This document shows, piece after piece, positions 43,767 to 44,604 of a stretch of DNA of 44,604 nt. The stretch's first letter is position 1. Each line of letters starts with the position of its first letter. The notes below the pieces were generated by a model. That model ran no database searches and was not told where the DNA came from. It saw nothing but the letters and a program-made list of their open reading frames with translations. Source of the stretch: an uncultured Oscillospiraceae bacterium (lineage in GTDB: Bacteria; Bacillota_A; Clostridia; Oscillospirales; Acutalibacteraceae); NCBI GenBank assembly GCA_910589395.1, contig CAJUTL010000002.1, positions 1-44,604 of the forward strand, read 5' to 3'. The translations under genes and the position numbers were made by a program.

Positions 43767-43795
43767 AAGATACCATAAATAAGGGTAAGTGTCAA
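43767..43795 (-). promoter_or_regulatory. Promoter of the small coiled-coil gene
   Basis: On the minus strand TTGACA (43790-43795), 17-bp spacer, TATCTT (43767-43772). The start codon follows by about 20 bp, so the leader is very short. Confidence 0.6.
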
Positions 43796-43802
43796 TACCC
43801 TT
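43781..43802. promoter_or_regulatory. Inverted repeat between the two divergent small genes (candidate XRE operator)
   Basis: AAGGGTA (43781-43787) and TACCCTT (43796-43802) are perfect 7-bp arms around AGTGTCAA. The right half of the spacer is the TTGACA of the minus-strand promoter, so a dimer bound here would block it. Confidence 0.55.
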
Positions 43803-43842
43803 AAAGAGAGTACTAAATCTATTTTTTTAAAGGAGTACAAAA

Positions 43843-44058
43843 ATGAAATATGAGAGATTGAGGGAATTACGTCTAGAATCTGGACTAACGCAAGCAGAGG
43901 TTGGAGAGATTTTGGGGATAAATCAAAGAACATACAGTTGCTACGAATTGGGAACACACAATTTGTCTGCTGAAATATTGCTTACCCTGGCAGATTATTA
44001 TGATGTGAGCATTGATTATCTTTTGGGGAGAACAAACAAAAGAAATTTAAAAAAATAA
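43843..44058 (+). CDS. XRE-family helix-turn-helix regulator
   Basis: A 71-residue Cro/CI-type DNA-binding protein. The HTH is 'LTQAEVGEILGINQRTYSCY' (about residues 15-34), followed by 'LADYYDVSIDYLLGRT', the typical end of the fold. AAAGGAG lies before the ATG. Its coding sequence is far more AT-rich than the neighbours, suggesting recent acquisition from a phage or plasmid. Divergent orientation with the small coiled-coil gene and a shared palindrome suggests it represses both. A MITE-like unit starts 11 bp after its stop. Confidence 0.9.
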   Translation: MKYERLRELRLESGLTQAEVGEILGINQRTYSCYELGTHNLSAEILLTLADYYDVSIDYLLGRTNKRNLKK

Positions 44059-44068
44059 CCGCGCCCTT

Positions 44069-44604
44069 AGGCTCCCCTTATTTATAAGGGGAGCTGTCAG
44101 CCGACAGGCTGACTGAGGGGATCGTTCCCTGGCGAGTTTTGCAAAGAACGCAGAATGTGCCTTGCTAAAAAATTTGTAAATTCCTCAAGGGATTAGTATA
44201 ATTAAATAAAGAAATTTGTTTTATAGAGGCAGACAGACAGCAGGAAGCCAGCGGGCTGATCCCCTCAGTCACGGCAACGCCGTGACAGCTCCCCTTGTAA
44301 GCAAGTGGAGCCTTTCTTTAGGCTCCCCTTATTTATAAGGGGAGCTGTCAGCCAACAGGCTGACTGAGGGGATCGTTCCCTGGCGAGTTTTGCAAAGAAC
44401 GCAGAATGTGCCTTGCTAAAAAATTTGTAAATTCCTCAAGGGATTAGTATAATTAAATAAAGAAATTTGTTTTATAGAGGCAGACAGACAGCAGGAAGCC
44501 AGCGGGCTGATCCCCTCAGTCACGGCAACGCCGTGACAGCTCCCCTTGTAAGCAAGTGGAGCCTTTCTTTAGGCTCCCCTTATTTATAAGGGGAGCTGTC
44601 AGCC
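44069..44604. repeat. 251-bp MITE-like unit in direct tandem, running off the window
   Basis: Copies begin at 44069, 44320 and 44571 (AGGCTCCCCTTATTTATAAG). Copies 1 and 2 differ at one base (G to A, about 44103/44354). Each unit is about 245 bp with terminal inverted repeats of 31 bp matching at 27 positions, plus a TTCTTT joint. The interior has no gene and is AT-rich. The ends are related to those at 26768-26930. Copy 3 is cut by the window edge. Confidence 0.85.

Noticed and set aside
44069..44604. CRISPR array at the window end
   Set aside because: The repeat period is 251 bp with no short repeat/spacer alternation; it is a tandem MITE-like unit.

Overview
The window looks like chromosomal DNA of a GC-rich low-G+C-lineage Gram-positive: a Clostridia member, most probably of the gut Oscillospirales. 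The signs are a FabK/FabH/BCCP-type fatty-acid operon, clostridial long-form PurL, an SLH-anchored subtilase, strong AGGAGG-type ribosome binding sites and intergenic gaps full of small inverted-repeat elements. Species cannot be fixed from the sequence.

Layout. 1-715 is non-coding repeat. 716-11680 (minus) is rsmE, a YmfI/FabG-like reductase and then an almost complete type II fatty-acid operon (fabH-fabK-small membrane protein-fabD-fabG-fabF-accB-fabZ-accC-accD-accA). It starts from a good sigma-A promoter whose -35 sits in a 28-bp palindrome, and it contains no acyl-carrier-protein gene. 12112-17804 (plus) holds a SpoU/TrmH methyltransferase, a HAD hydrolase, a membrane-anchored alpha/beta hydrolase and two overlapping MATE transporters. 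18057-19541 (plus) is an L-fucose-isomerase-like protein, converging with a minus-strand glycerate 2-kinase and GntP permease pair (19670-22330). 22489-31000 (minus) holds a radical SAM protein, recQ, alr and purL with a palindrome-rich leader. 30965-32227 is a processive-type GT2 glycosyltransferase.

32535-33971 is an old integration site: tRNA-Val(GAC), a 22-bp direct repeat of its 3' end 178 bp away, a decayed integrase-like frame and a truncated glycoside hydrolase. 34403-41069 is a giant extracellular subtilase (catalytic domain with PA insert, dockerin-like pair, propeller-like repeats, Big_2, cohesin-like, three SLH) with an apparent 1-nt frameshift after the signal peptide. 41356-43463 holds a MurR/RpiR regulator overlapping a YhiN-type flavoprotein. 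The last kilobase has a divergent small coiled-coil gene and XRE regulator sharing an operator-like palindrome, then a 251-bp MITE-like unit in direct tandem that runs off the window.

The most unusual items are the subtilase that carries both dockerin-like and cohesin-like modules, the regulatory palindromes of fabH and purL, the ACP-less fatty-acid operon with an unknown membrane protein, and the tRNA-Val scar. Functions are assigned from recognised family motifs only; no database search was run.
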